A DNA stretch of 64,000 bases from Pseudoalteromonas sp. FUC4 (GCF_008370255.1 NZ_SEUI01000003.1:527958-591957), one strand, 5' to 3'. Positions 31,601 through 40,047 are shown, numbered from the stretch's first letter. Notes: generated by a model from the letters alone, not told the origin. Program-made: numbers and translations.

Positions 31601-32479
31601 ATGAAAGCAGTGATCCCAGTAGCAGGTCTTGGCACGCGTATGTTGCCAGCCACTAAAGCAATTCCTAAAGAAATGCTGCCAGTGGTAGACCGTCCTTTAA
31701 TTCAATATGTAGTAAACGAAGCCGTTGCTGCAGGCATTAAAGAAATCGTGCTTGTAACGCATTCAAGTAAAAACTCAATCGAAAATCACTTCGATACAAG
31801 TTTTGAACTAGAAGCTACTTTAGAAAAGCGTGTTAAGCGGCAACTACTTGCCGAAGTGCAAGCAATCTGCCCAAAAGACGTAACTATTATTCACGTACGC
31901 CAAGGTGAAGCAAAAGGCTTAGGCCATGCTATTAGTTGTGCAGCACCTATTATTGGTAACGAACCATTTGTTGTTATTTTACCAGACGTAATTATTGACG
32001 ACGTAGAAAGCGACCTTAAAAAAGATAACTTAGCAGAAATGATCGCTAATTTTGAGCAAACTAAGCACAGTCAAATTATGGTAGAACCAGTACCAATGGC
32101 GCAAGTGAATCAGTTTGGTGTGGTTGATTTAGGTGATGTTGACTTAAAGCAAGGTGAAAACTCGCCAATTTTTAATATGGTAGAAAAGCCGCCAGTAGAT
32201 GAAGCTCCATCAAACTTAGCTGTAGTGGGTCGATACGTGTTAAGTGAAAATATCTGGCCGTTACTTGCAAAAACTCCGCAAGGTGCAGGCAACGAAATTC
32301 AATTAACTGACGCAATTGCAATGTTAATGGAACACGAAAAAGTAGATGCATACGCTATAAAAGGCCGAAGCCATGATTGTGGAAGTAAGATTGGCTACTT
32401 AAAAGCAACGATTGAATTTGCACTACGCCGTGATGAATTTGCCGATGAATTAAAATCATTTATCAAAAAACTGATTTAA
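31601..32479 (+). CDS. galU: UTP-glucose-1-phosphate uridylyltransferase GalU
   Basis: The 292-residue nucleotidyltransferase makes UDP-glucose for polysaccharide and lipopolysaccharide synthesis. The N-terminal nucleotide-binding motif is '[20 protein letters not shown]'. Further conserved segments are 'GLGHAISCA', 'VILPDVII' and '[15 protein letters not shown]'. GGAAAA precedes the start. It ends the block and has a strong terminator. Confidence 0.96.
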   Translation: MKAVIPVAGLGTRMLPATKAIPKEMLPVVDRPLIQYVVNEAVAAGIKEIVLVTHSSKNSIENHFDTSFELEATLEKRVKRQLLAEVQAICPKDVTIIHVRQGEAKGLGHAISCAAPIIGNEPFVVILPDVIIDDVESDLKKDNLAEMIANFEQTKHSQIMVEPVPMAQVNQFGVVDLGDVDLKQGENSPIFNMVEKPPVDEAPSNLAVVGRYVLSENIWPLLAKTPQGAGNEIQLTDAIAMLMEHEKVDAYAIKGRSHDCGSKIGYLKATIEFALRRDEFADELKSFIKKLI

Positions 32480-32497
32480 CAGTTAACGAAAAACATG

Positions 32498-32525
32498 AAA
32501 GGCGCCTATATCGGCGCCTTTTTTT
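32498..32525 (+). terminator. Rho-independent terminator of galU
   Basis: AAAGGCGCC and GGCGCCTTTTTT form a GC-rich 9-bp stem with a TATATC loop and a T-run. Confidence 0.92.
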
Positions 32526-32537
32526 ATGAGTTTTATC

Positions 32538-32897
32538 AGGGCCTGTTTATCTTTCGATGTTAAATTTGCAGCAGGCTGTTTGGTATTTAGGCAAGGCAGA
32601 GCCTATGTAGTGTGGTTATTCCCCATAAATAGGCTATAACGTAGCATAAATGCCAAACATGCGCTGCCCGAAGGGTTTTGCCTCGGGGCAATTTACTCTT
32701 TTTGCCCACATGGATGTAGGTAAGGGGCGTGAGCAGGACGCGGAAGCTTTACTCGGTTTTTACTTATTCTTACATGGATGTAAGCCAGTAGGGTAACGCA
32801 GGAGCAGTTACCGAGCCCACTAGGTTACAAACCTCGCGCCGCGATTAAATAACCTCGAGATTGAACAAATTTTAATCCTGAAAGGTCAACAGGCCCT
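32538..32897. mobile_element. 360-bp MITE-like element with AGGGCCTGTT terminal inverted repeats
   Basis: The segment starts AGGGCCTGTT (32538) and ends AACAGGCCCT (32897), a perfect 10-bp inverted repeat. Pairing continues imperfectly inward (CTTTC and TTAAA shared). Inside are two copies of ACATGGATGT (32708-32717, 32772-32781), each followed by a similar GC-richer stretch. No gene is visible. It occupies over half of the 700-bp gap between galU and the lipoprotein cluster and is probably a dispersed non-autonomous repeat. Confidence 0.6.
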
Positions 32898-33178
32898 AGA
32901 ATAAAGTAAGGACAGGGCCACTCGAAAAATAAAAGTTTTTAAGTCATTACAGACATATTGTTATTTATGTTGTAAAGTTTGTGTTAATTGGCATTGAATT
33001 TGTATTAAATAATGCTCTCAAGGAAGGGAGGGAGTATGCAACGATGTGTTTTGTGAAGCACTGACATGCATGCGAAGAGCTAAGTTTTATAGCTCACAGC
33101 TTAAAAAGTTAAACACTTTCTTGTGAGAATGTTTAACTGAAATGTAGTGAAAAACACTGCTTTCAGGATAATTAATAC
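32898..33178 (+). other. Upstream region of the lipoprotein cluster
   Basis: No gene is seen in this AT-rich stretch. It holds a perfect 9-bp inverted repeat at 33107-33138 (AGTTAAACA ... TGTTTAACT) about 40 nt before the first lipoprotein gene. There is a poor sigma-54-like sequence at 32989-33004 (TGGCAT-N5-TTGTA, lacking the usual GC of the -12 element). Promoter assignment is uncertain. Confidence 0.35.
33107..33138. repeat. Inverted repeat in leader of the lipoprotein cluster
   Basis: AGTTAAACA (33107-33115) and TGTTTAACT (33130-33138) are perfect reverse complements with a 14-nt loop that can itself pair (TTCT/AGAA). It could be an operator or a leader hairpin. Confidence 0.4.
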
Positions 33179-33865
33179 ATGTTTGAATATAAAAAAAATA
33201 ACATAGGGCTTTTACTCAGTTTACTAATGCTTGTATTTGGTACAGCATGCAGCGTCTCGCCTGAAATAAAAACTATTGATGAACAACAATCTCAAAGTAA
33301 CTCGCCTGATTACGTCTCAATTACAGCTTTGGAGCTTGCTCAGCTAAAAGATGCCGCAATGCAGTGGCAACAAGCACGCGAAGGTATAGAGCGAATCTTA
33401 AGGTTAGAAAAAGAAATAACTTACCTCGTAAATCATATTGATATTATCAACAGCAAAGCTATTGCGCAGTCTAATCAAGGATATAGCAGCAAGTCTGTAC
33501 GCTCACCACGAAACACACGCAATGTTAAATCACGCCAACAAGTTAAACAAAACTACAGTAATAAAAAACAAACTGTAAAACTAAATACACCTAAACATGT
33601 ATTTGCTTTGCAGGTAGCTTCGGTTGACTCAGAACAAGGTGTGGCTAAAGCATGGCAAGAACTAAATACTAAAGCAGCACCGTTGTTTAGAGACAAAATA
33701 TTGACGAATGTAGAAACCGCTAAAATAAACGACAAAATGTTTTACAGGCTAAAGCTTGGTTCTTACCAAAACTTTAAAAATGCAAAAGCAGACTGCGCCG
33801 TATTCAAGCTTTATAAACTCGATTGCATAGTAAGTAACTATACTGATAAGCCAGTAAAACTGTAG
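33179..33865 (+). CDS. SPOR-domain putative lipoprotein (paralogue 1)
   Basis: The 228-residue protein has an N-terminal hydrophobic segment ending in a probable lipobox (GTAC, Cys24). A charged spacer ('RSPRNTRNVKSRQQVKQNY') follows, then a C-terminal SPOR-like domain ('FALQVASVDSE', 'FYRLKLGSYQNFKNAKADC'). SPOR domains bind denuded peptidoglycan at division sites. It resembles the next gene in overall plan: lipobox, 'AQW' helix segment, 'LKLEN/LRLEKEIT' coiled region, SPOR. The specific role is unknown. AGGA precedes the start. Confidence 0.65.
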   Translation: MFEYKKNNIGLLLSLLMLVFGTACSVSPEIKTIDEQQSQSNSPDYVSITALELAQLKDAAMQWQQAREGIERILRLEKEITYLVNHIDIINSKAIAQSNQGYSSKSVRSPRNTRNVKSRQQVKQNYSNKKQTVKLNTPKHVFALQVASVDSEQGVAKAWQELNTKAAPLFRDKILTNVETAKINDKMFYRLKLGSYQNFKNAKADCAVFKLYKLDCIVSNYTDKPVKL

Positions 33866-33943
33866 TTAAAATAGAAACTTGATTAAAATATATTTATCCA
33901 TAAAATATATTCTTCATAATTTAACTCCTTTTTGGAAAAGTAA

Positions 33944-34528
33944 ATGCTTTTAAAACCGATATTTAAAAGCACAGTGCTATTAATGGTACTTGCTTTAGCT
34001 GCATGTAACTCACCCCAGCAAGTTAAAGCGACTCAAACCAACCCGCAACCGATTCTTATTGAGAAGTCTGATTTGGAGCTGCTTAAAGTTTCAGTCGCAC
34101 AGTGGGAAAGCTCTCAACCTAAAGTAGAGCAGCTACTAAAGTTAGAAAATAAATTAACGCAGCTTGCTACTAATCTAAAACAGCTAAATGGGTTTGATGT
34201 TCTAAATACTCCTGTAAATGATGTAGTTAATAACGAGAGTGTATTAAAACCCCACTCGGTATCGTTTGCTTTGCAAATTGCCGCTTTTAAAAATAAAAAT
34301 GCATTACAAAAGAAGCTCAGAGAATTCCAAGAAAAAATACCACATAATATTATCTCACCCACTGAGGTAAATGTAGAAACCGTAAGAGTTAATAACACAA
34401 CTTTTTATCGATTGAAGTTAGGTGTTTATAGCAATTCAGCGGATGCTAAAAGTGATTGTTTAGCCCTTATAAAGCAAAAAGTAGCATGTTTTGTTAGCTA
34501 TTACATTAAACAACCTTACAAACAGTAA
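33944..34528 (+). CDS. SPOR-domain lipoprotein (paralogue 2)
   Basis: The 194-residue lipoprotein has a clear lipobox (LAAC, Cys21), a helical segment ('VAQWESSQPKVEQLLKLENKLTQL') and a C-terminal SPOR-like domain ('FALQIAAFKNKNAL', 'FYRLKLGVYSNSADAKSDC'). It shares the plan of the preceding gene, so the two are probably an old tandem duplication. It should be anchored in the outer membrane and contact peptidoglycan. No known gene name is recognised. It is followed by a sigma-54-type promoter for the FlgO-type genes. Confidence 0.68.
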   Translation: MLLKPIFKSTVLLMVLALAACNSPQQVKATQTNPQPILIEKSDLELLKVSVAQWESSQPKVEQLLKLENKLTQLATNLKQLNGFDVLNTPVNDVVNNESVLKPHSVSFALQIAAFKNKNALQKKLREFQEKIPHNIISPTEVNVETVRVNNTTFYRLKLGVYSNSADAKSDCLALIKQKVACFVSYYIKQPYKQ

Positions 34529-34533
34529 TCTTT

Positions 34534-34549
34534 AGGCATAATAATTGCT
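34534..34549 (+). promoter_or_regulatory. Sigma-54-type promoter upstream of FlgO-type genes
   Basis: AGGCAT-AATAA-TTGCT matches the sigma-54 consensus TGGCAC-N5-TTGCT with the invariant GG and GC at the right spacing (10 nt between them). It lies 34 nt upstream of the chosen ATG. Two positions differ from consensus. Confidence 0.55.
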
Positions 34550-34583
34550 TTAACTCTTATATATTTAAAAGAGGATGGCAACT

Positions 34584-35177
34584 ATGCGCCTGTTATTGCC
34601 CTTATTATTTGTAAACCTAGCAGCTTGTAGTTTAACGCCTCAACCCGAGCCGAGTGTCAGTACTAATGCTCCCAAAGCAGCTATGGCAGCCTACACAGTA
34701 AGTGATTACGTTAATAGCTTAACTGCCCAACTTAATAATCTTCAAGGGCCGCTAAGTAGAAATGCGCGTATTGGTGTAAGTAGCTTTTTTCTTGCCGATA
34801 AGATCGACTCAAAACTAATGACAGAGCAAGGTTCTGGCTTAAGCCAACAGATTCAAGAAAGCCTTTTAACTCAAATGACCCAACTGGGATATAACACCGT
34901 TGAGTATAGATTGGGAAACAGCTTAAACTTATCAGAACATGCCGACAGTATACTTAGTCGTGATTTAAATAAATTACGGGCTCGTCAGAATATTGACTTA
35001 ATTATTACCGGCACAGTGACCCGCCAGCAACACGCTTATATTGTAAATGCGCGTTTGATAAATATTAATAATAAACAAATTTTGTCTGCCGGCAGTACAG
35101 AGATCCCAATTAATGTAATGTGGGGTAATGAAAAAATACAGCAACGCGACGGCTACTTATACCGCAGCGAATACTAA
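34584..35177 (+). CDS. FlgO-family lipoprotein (paralogue A)
   Basis: The product is 197 residues with a lipobox (LAAC) at the N-terminus. A FlgO-like domain follows: 'SDYVNSLTAQL', 'RIGVSSFFLADKID', 'LSQQIQESLLTQMTQLGYN', 'SRDLNKLRARQNIDLIITGTV', 'IVNARLININNKQIL'. FlgO in Vibrio is an outer-membrane lipoprotein linked to flagellar motility. This copy is the most divergent of the three. ATG 34584 is preferred to ATG 34575 because GAGG at 34571-34574 is correctly spaced only for the later codon. Confidence 0.72.
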   Translation: MRLLLPLLFVNLAACSLTPQPEPSVSTNAPKAAMAAYTVSDYVNSLTAQLNNLQGPLSRNARIGVSSFFLADKIDSKLMTEQGSGLSQQIQESLLTQMTQLGYNTVEYRLGNSLNLSEHADSILSRDLNKLRARQNIDLIITGTVTRQQHAYIVNARLININNKQILSAGSTEIPINVMWGNEKIQQRDGYLYRSEY

Positions 35178-35190
35178 CCAGGAGCACAAA

Positions 35191-35892
35191 ATGAGAAACC
35201 TATTAATTACCCTCTGTTTACCTTTGGGCTTTGGCTGTTCGCATATACTAAATGGTATGAATACAGGCACGAATGAGACCGAGGTTCAAAATAATAACCA
35301 AACAACGCAACTCGTTAATAATCAGCGTGATGTTGCAGATCCAGTATCCAATGACCGTTTATTTCAATCTGACTTTGCTCAAAAAAATAGTCATACTAAG
35401 CCGACTCCGCCGATGCGAAAGAACATAAATCATTATGTACGCGGAATAATGCAAGACATGGTTGAAAATCTGCAATATGTTAATGGAAAAACACCATTAG
35501 CTGTTTCAAGCTTTGTATTTTTAGATGATGATTTTAATGACAGTAGTTTACTGGGTAATCAAATATCAGAAAGTTTTATGCACGAGCTACATAATTTTGG
35601 CATACCCGTTATTGACTTTAAAACAACCGACTACATGCGTGTTACATCTGAAGGAGACTTTGTATTTAGTCGAGATTATTTAGAGCTTAACCAAGAGCAA
35701 AACTTTAAATACGTACTCGCTGGCACATTAGTGAGCAGTCAAGGAGGAGTACTTGTAAATGCACGTATTGTTGGGCTGCAAAGCAAAGCCGTAGTAGGCA
35801 CTGCGCAAGGTTTTATTCCGCAATCAGTTGTTGATGCACTTAATAGTAACTACCGCACTGATGGCATAATGCTTAAGCAAGCAAGCAAGTGA
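35191..35892 (+). CDS. FlgO-family lipoprotein (paralogue B)
   Basis: The 233-residue protein has an N-terminal signal with possible lipobox (GFGC) and a long Asn/Gln-rich linker. The FlgO domain is clear: 'VAVSSF/LAVSSFVFLDDDF', 'LGNQISESFMHELHNFGIPV', 'DFKTTDYMRVTSEGDFVFSRD', 'YVLAGTLVSSQGGVLVNARI'. This resembles Vibrio FlgO closely. CAGGAG precedes ATG 35191, which is preferred to the earlier in-frame ATG at 35128 inside the previous gene. It overlaps the reading frame of the following gene's upstream extension and is tightly clustered with it. Confidence 0.75.
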   Translation: MRNLLITLCLPLGFGCSHILNGMNTGTNETEVQNNNQTTQLVNNQRDVADPVSNDRLFQSDFAQKNSHTKPTPPMRKNINHYVRGIMQDMVENLQYVNGKTPLAVSSFVFLDDDFNDSSLLGNQISESFMHELHNFGIPVIDFKTTDYMRVTSEGDFVFSRDYLELNQEQNFKYVLAGTLVSSQGGVLVNARIVGLQSKAVVGTAQGFIPQSVVDALNSNYRTDGIMLKQASK

Positions 35893-35900
35893 GGCTAACT

Positions 35901-36575
35901 ATGTCGTATATACTAATTACTATCGTTGGGTTTACTACTTTAATTGGGTTAACAGGCTGCTCAATGACGCATAATAATGAGCATAACGAAAACACAACAC
36001 GAATAGATTACACTGTAAACGGTGGTAATGATCAGCTTAATATTACTTATAATAATCAAGCAATACAATCGCAAGTTGAATACGACCCATCTCAGCAGTT
36101 CACACCACTTAAGCACCATAAAACACTTGCTAACTATGTAGAGCAAATGGCGCTTGATTTGGTTGATACGCTTGAATTTGAAAGTGATACCGACACCAAT
36201 ATTAATATTGCCGTTACTACCTTGGTTGATCTTGATTCATCGCTTACTAAAAGTAATCAATTAGGTAATCAAATTTCAGAAACGTTAATCCATCAGTTAC
36301 AAAAGTTTGGTTATGGCGTGGTTGATTTTAAAACAACTCAAACAATAGATGTAAATAGCCGTGGTGATTTTGCTTTCTCGCGTGATATTGAAAAGCTTAG
36401 CGAAGATCAAATGGCGAGCCATGTATTAGCGGGTACATTAATTTATCGCCATGATGCTGTTGTTGTAAATACACGTGTGATTAACGCGCATACAAAAAAA
36501 ATTGTCGCGAGTAGTCGAAAATTAATCCCAATTTATGTACTAAATAAAGAAGATATATACTTATCAAGTAATTAA
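35901..36575 (+). CDS. FlgO-family lipoprotein (paralogue C)
   Basis: The 224-residue lipoprotein has a good lipobox (LTGC), an Asn-rich linker and a FlgO domain: 'NIAVTTLVDLDSSL', 'LGNQISETLIHQLQKFGYGV', 'DFKTTQTIDVNSRGDFAFSRD', 'HVLAGTLIYRHDAVVVNTRV'. It is most similar to the preceding gene. GAGG at 35891-35894 supports ATG 35901. Having three FlgO-type genes in a row is unusual, since Vibrio has one flgO beside flgP. Confidence 0.75.
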   Translation: MSYILITIVGFTTLIGLTGCSMTHNNEHNENTTRIDYTVNGGNDQLNITYNNQAIQSQVEYDPSQQFTPLKHHKTLANYVEQMALDLVDTLEFESDTDTNINIAVTTLVDLDSSLTKSNQLGNQISETLIHQLQKFGYGVVDFKTTQTIDVNSRGDFAFSRDIEKLSEDQMASHVLAGTLIYRHDAVVVNTRVINAHTKKIVASSRKLIPIYVLNKEDIYLSSN

Positions 36576-36588
36576 GTTCAGTTGTCGC

Positions 36589-36618
36589 TTGATATAAAAA
36601 ACCAGATGCCGTTATAAT
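36589..36618 (+). promoter_or_regulatory. Sigma-70 promoter of tRNA-Arg
   Basis: TTGATA (36589-36594) and a perfect TATAAT (36613-36618) are separated by 18 nt and lie about 30 nt before the mature tRNA 5' end. Confidence 0.7.
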
Positions 36619-36647
36619 TCACACTTCTAAGCACACAGCTTATTTGT

Positions 36648-36722
36648 GGCCTCTTAGTTAAATGGATATAACGGCCCCCTCCTAAGGGGCAGTTGCAAGT
36701 TCGATTCTTGCAGGGGCTACCA
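36648..36722 (+). tRNA. tRNA-Arg (anticodon CCU)
   Basis: The cloverleaf folds by eye. The acceptor GGCCTCT pairs with AGGGGCT, the D stem is GTTA/TAAC, the anticodon stem GCCCC/GGGGC encloses loop CTCCTAA (anticodon CCU), and the T stem GCAAG/CTTGC encloses TTCGATT. The encoded CCA ends the gene. It is very similar to E. coli argW. This tRNA reads the rare AGG codon. argW-type tRNAs are common integration sites, but no integrase is seen next to it. Confidence 0.95.
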
Positions 36723-36798
36723 ATTAAATCAATCAGTTACAGTTTTATTTTCCTTCCGAATACTTTCTGTATAGCGTATATGTAGTCGTGTTTCGTTT

Positions 36799-37392
36799 TT
36801 AATTAATGGTATTTAACACTTCTAGCTCACATTTTTCACGCTCTGCAATCATTACTTCAAAGTCAGCTTGAATTTGCGTTAGAACAGCTGGTGGATTAAG
36901 TCGTTTGATTCTTTTAAATTGAATGCTTTCTTCTTCGTCATAGGCGAGTATAGCTAAAGTGATTTTTTCGCGTTCAATACCATTTGAAAATAATCCTTCG
37001 GCATCTAATTGCATAAGTACTTTTTCCATTGCTGTAAGCCATTGGTGCCAATTATCCATCGCCTCTATATCTGATTGAAACAAATCAATGCTGTTTTCTA
37101 GTTTTTGACACTCTAGCGTTGTTTCATCAAAGTATTCTGAATAACTCTCAAGCGTCGGGTAGTCATCAGGGTTCCATTTAGCCATGTAAAAGCTACTTAC
37201 ATCGTTATTGTACTCTGTTTCAAATACTTCTTTTAAATCTGATAAAGTATTAAACATTGGAAGTAGTGAGTAGCTACCTGTGTGGTAAAAACCCATTACA
37301 TAAAGATCGTTACCATATTTTTGAATGATGTCTTTAAATGCTTTTTTGGTATCTTGATAAAGTGTTTTTTCGAAGTCTTTAGTATCTAACAT
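36799..37392 (-). CDS. DUF4303-like hypothetical protein
   Basis: The 197-residue soluble acidic protein has no signal peptide or membrane segment. The pattern 'LYVMGFYHTGSYSLLPMFNT' followed by 'YMAKWNPDDYPTLESYSEYFDE' resembles DUF4303 proteins, a family with no established function that often appears near toxin-immunity loci. No toxin gene is seen here. It stands alone on the minus strand just after the tRNA. The family assignment is from memory and moderate. Confidence 0.5.
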   Translation of the reverse strand: MLDTKDFEKTLYQDTKKAFKDIIQKYGNDLYVMGFYHTGSYSLLPMFNTLSDLKEVFETEYNNDVSSFYMAKWNPDDYPTLESYSEYFDETTLECQKLENSIDLFQSDIEAMDNWHQWLTAMEKVLMQLDAEGLFSNGIEREKITLAILAYDEEESIQFKRIKRLNPPAVLTQIQADFEVMIAEREKCELEVLNTIN

Positions 37393-37455
37393 GAGGTCAT
37401 TATTTTTTATGATTACAGAAATTTATATGAAAAAGAGTGATTAAAACTCACTCTA

Positions 37456-37492
37456 CTAAAATAACCAGAGCTATTATATGACTCTGGTTATT
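37456..37492 (-). terminator. Rho-independent terminator of the DHH phosphoesterase gene
   Basis: AATAACCAGAG (37460-37470) and CTCTGGTTATT (37482-37492) form a perfect 11-bp stem. On the minus strand it is followed by TTTAG and lies 11 nt after the stop codon. Confidence 0.75.
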
Positions 37493-37503
37493 GTAAGTTA
37501 ATA

Positions 37504-38436
37504 TTAACCATCACTTGTAATTTTATCGATTAACTCACTAAGCACGGCTTCAGATTTACTTGTTTCTACTTGGCAAGTCCCTGCATTTAAATGGCCACCG
37601 CCGCCGTATTTAAGGCACAGTTCACCAACATTGGTGTTTGAACTGCGGTTAGTTATTGATTTACCTATGGCATACACTACGTTTTGCTTTTTAAGGCCCC
37701 ACATTTTATGAATCGAGATATTACAGTCGGGGTACATTGCATAAATAACAAATCGGTTTGTGGCGTAAATAATTTCTTCTTGAGTTAAATCAAGGACTAC
37801 TAAGTTTTTATGGACGGTAGCGCATTGAGAAATTTGCTCTTTAGCTTTTTCGTTATGCTCGTTATATAAAGCAACACGCTCGGCTACGTCTTCCATTTGT
37901 AAGATTTCTTCGATGCTCTGATCTTTACACGCATCAATCAGTTTCATCATTAATTGGTAATTTGAAATTTTAAACTCGCGAAAACGACCAAGTCCAGTTC
38001 GCGCATCCATAATAAAGTTCATTAAGACCCAATCGGTTGGGTTTAATATCTCGTCTTTTGAAAACTGAGCAGCATCGCCTTTGTCTACCGCGTCCATCAT
38101 TTCAACAGAAATATTTGGAAGTTTTTCAGCGCCGCCATAGTAGTCGTACACTACGCGAGCTGCTGATGGGGCTTTTGGATCAATAATATGATTTTTTAAG
38201 TCGCTTGAGTTACGTACGGTTTCGCTAAGGTGATGATCGAATGCTATATGACAGCCTGCAACATAGGGGAGGTTGGTGGTAATGTCGTTTTCGGTAATGT
38301 CTATTTTACCATCTTGCATGTCTTTTGGATGAACAAATAAAATATCGTCAATTAGGTCTAAGTCTTTAAGCAATACGGCACAAACTAAGCCATCAAAATC
38401 GCTGCGAGTGACTAGTCTAAATTTATTATTGGGCAT
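37504..38436 (-). CDS. DHH-family phosphoesterase (exopolyphosphatase-like)
   Basis: The 310-residue protein has an N-terminal DHH domain ('RSDFDGLVCAVLL' and the DHH motif in 'IAFDHHLSE') and a C-terminal DHHA1 glycine-rich motif ('KYGGGGHLNAGTC'). These domains act on phosphodiester or phosphoanhydride bonds, as in NrnA nanoRNases, exopolyphosphatases and RecJ. The substrate cannot be deduced. The second motif is complete, so the enzyme is probably active. It is monocistronic, between the DUF4303-like gene and the redox module. Confidence 0.78.
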   Translation of the reverse strand: MPNNKFRLVTRSDFDGLVCAVLLKDLDLIDDILFVHPKDMQDGKIDITENDITTNLPYVAGCHIAFDHHLSETVRNSSDLKNHIIDPKAPSAARVVYDYYGGAEKLPNISVEMMDAVDKGDAAQFSKDEILNPTDWVLMNFIMDARTGLGRFREFKISNYQLMMKLIDACKDQSIEEILQMEDVAERVALYNEHNEKAKEQISQCATVHKNLVVLDLTQEEIIYATNRFVIYAMYPDCNISIHKMWGLKKQNVVYAIGKSITNRSSNTNVGELCLKYGGGGHLNAGTCQVETSKSEAVLSELIDKITSDG

Positions 38437-38521
38437 AGCTATTCCATCTTTTTTAATTGAATTATCAATTAAGTGTAACAGCTAAATTTTTTTTTGAGAG
38501 GTCAGCTTAAAAAAATTATAA

Positions 38522-38552
38522 AAAAAAGCCAAAACGTTAGTTTTGGCTTTTA
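38522..38552 (-). terminator. Rho-independent terminator of the lpd-like gene
   Basis: AAAAGCCAAAAC and GTTTTGGCTTTT form a 12-bp stem with a GTTA loop. On the minus strand it is followed by a run of seven T, 31 nt after the stop codon of the flavoprotein gene. Confidence 0.88.
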
Positions 38553-38582
38553 CTTAGCAAGTTTGTATGTGTAGTAAATAGG

Positions 38583-40031
38583 TTATGCGCCTGGACCACA
38601 TTCCATACATGAATTTACAATGTCTGGGCCAAATTTAAGTTTGGCGTTTAAGTCGCGAAGGGCGGTACGTAGCCCTTCTTCAATGACTGGGTGGTAAAAT
38701 GGCATATCAAGCATTTCTGGTACAGTCATTTTGTTTTGTACAGCCCATGCTAGTAAGTGAGCAATGTGTTCGGCTTGTGGGCCAATAAATTCTGCACCTA
38801 AAAATAAGCCTGTACCTTGCTCTGCATACACACGCATATGACCTTTGTTATTAAGCATTACTCGGCTACGGCCTTGGTTTTCAAAGCTGACTTCGCCGAC
38901 TTCAAAACAACCGCATGGGCCTAATCGGTCAGTAATTTGCTTGTAGCTTTCGCCTACCATTGCTATTTGTGGGTCGCTAAATACAGCTGCAATTTTTGCT
39001 CTGCGCAGACCTATACGTACATCTGGGAAGCGCCCTGCATTTTGACCTGCAATAGCACCTTGGTCAGATGCTTCGTGTAGCAGTGGTAGCATGTTACTCG
39101 CATCGCCTGCTATAAATATGTTTGACTCACCACACTGCATTGTATGTGTGTCTGCGTGCGGTACGCCGCGTTCATCAAGTTCAATGCCTGTGTTTTCAAG
39201 GCCTAGTTTATCTACGTTAGGTACTCGGCCTGTGGCTGCAAGTACGTAGTCAAACTGTTCGGTGTGTTTTTCACCTTGTTTGTCGGTGTAAGTTAGCTGT
39301 GCTTTGTCGCCAACTTGCATCATGTCAGATACGTTTGAGTCGGTATCTACAAAAAATTCTTCAGCAAAAACAGTATTTGCATAGTCTTTTACGACTGGAT
39401 CTGTAAGTGGGCCAATTGCGCCGCCTACACCAAATAGTTTTACATTTACGCCTAGTCGGCTAAGTGCTTGGCCAATTTCAAGACCTATTACACCAGGGCC
39501 AAATACAGCGACTGATTCTGGTAGGTCATCCCAATCAAATACGTCGTCGTTTATAATAAGTTTGTCGCCAAAGTTATTAAATACGCCAGGGTATGAAGGG
39601 CGTGAACCGGTGGCAATTACAAAGCGTTTTGCTGTAATAATTGTATGGTCGTCTATTTGTACGCGGTTTGTGTCTAAAAATTTAGCGTAACCACGAATTT
39701 TATCAACATCAGGTAGCTCATCTACGGCTTCTACTACGAATCCTGCAAAGCGATCTCGTTCACTTTTAACACGCGCCATTACTGCTTTGCCATCAATTTC
39801 AGGTTTTGAGCTGTGTACACCAAATGCAGGTGCCATTTCAATTGAGTGAGCAGCCTCAGCTGCGGCAATTAATAATTTGCTTGGCATACAACCAACACGT
39901 GCACATGTTGTGCCGTATGGGCCTGATTCGATCATTAATACGTTTTGTGTGAACTGTTTAGCGTTACGGTATGCACTTAAACCTGCAGTGCCAGCACCTA
40001 TAACAACAACATCGGTTTGCAATTCTTTCAT
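38583..40031 (-). CDS. Dihydrolipoamide-dehydrogenase-like flavoprotein disulfide reductase
   Basis: The 482-residue enzyme belongs to the pyridine nucleotide-disulfide oxidoreductase family. It has an FAD motif 'VIGAGTAGLSAYRNA', redox-active Cys43/Cys48 in 'CARVGCMPSK', an NAD(P)H site 'VFGPGVIGLEIGQALSRLG', the second FAD motif 'NIFIAGDAS', and a C-terminal 'FYHPVIEEGLRTAL' His-Glu element. It is not in a pyruvate or oxoglutarate dehydrogenase operon. It follows a peroxiredoxin-glutaredoxin gene and ends in an extra CxxC (Cys475/Cys478), which could pass electrons to a thiol partner. It is thus more likely a redox-defence reductase than housekeeping Lpd. Confidence 0.85.
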   Translation of the reverse strand: MKELQTDVVVIGAGTAGLSAYRNAKQFTQNVLMIESGPYGTTCARVGCMPSKLLIAAAEAAHSIEMAPAFGVHSSKPEIDGKAVMARVKSERDRFAGFVVEAVDELPDVDKIRGYAKFLDTNRVQIDDHTIITAKRFVIATGSRPSYPGVFNNFGDKLIINDDVFDWDDLPESVAVFGPGVIGLEIGQALSRLGVNVKLFGVGGAIGPLTDPVVKDYANTVFAEEFFVDTDSNVSDMMQVGDKAQLTYTDKQGEKHTEQFDYVLAATGRVPNVDKLGLENTGIELDERGVPHADTHTMQCGESNIFIAGDASNMLPLLHEASDQGAIAGQNAGRFPDVRIGLRRAKIAAVFSDPQIAMVGESYKQITDRLGPCGCFEVGEVSFENQGRSRVMLNNKGHMRVYAEQGTGLFLGAEFIGPQAEHIAHLLAWAVQNKMTVPEMLDMPFYHPVIEEGLRTALRDLNAKLKFGPDIVNSCMECGPGA

Positions 40032-40047
40032 AGTATTTTCCTCTAAT

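Noticed and set aside
32989..33004. Sigma-54 promoter before the first SPOR lipoprotein gene
   Set aside because: The -12 element reads TTGTA and lacks the near-invariant GC, and it is 175 nt from the gene.
35128..35190. Upstream extension of FlgO-type paralogue B
   Set aside because: It lies mostly within paralogue A, and CAGGAG plus the signal peptide point to ATG 35191.
36648..37392. Integrated element at tRNA-Arg(CCU)
   Set aside because: This tRNA type is a frequent integration site, but no integrase, no duplicated tRNA 3' end and no phage genes are visible nearby.
38583..40031. Housekeeping dihydrolipoamide dehydrogenase (lpd) of a 2-oxoacid dehydrogenase complex
   Set aside because: No dehydrogenase E1/E2 genes are adjacent, the gene follows a peroxiredoxin fusion, and it has an extra C-terminal CxxC; a lipoamide role is not excluded but not supported by context.
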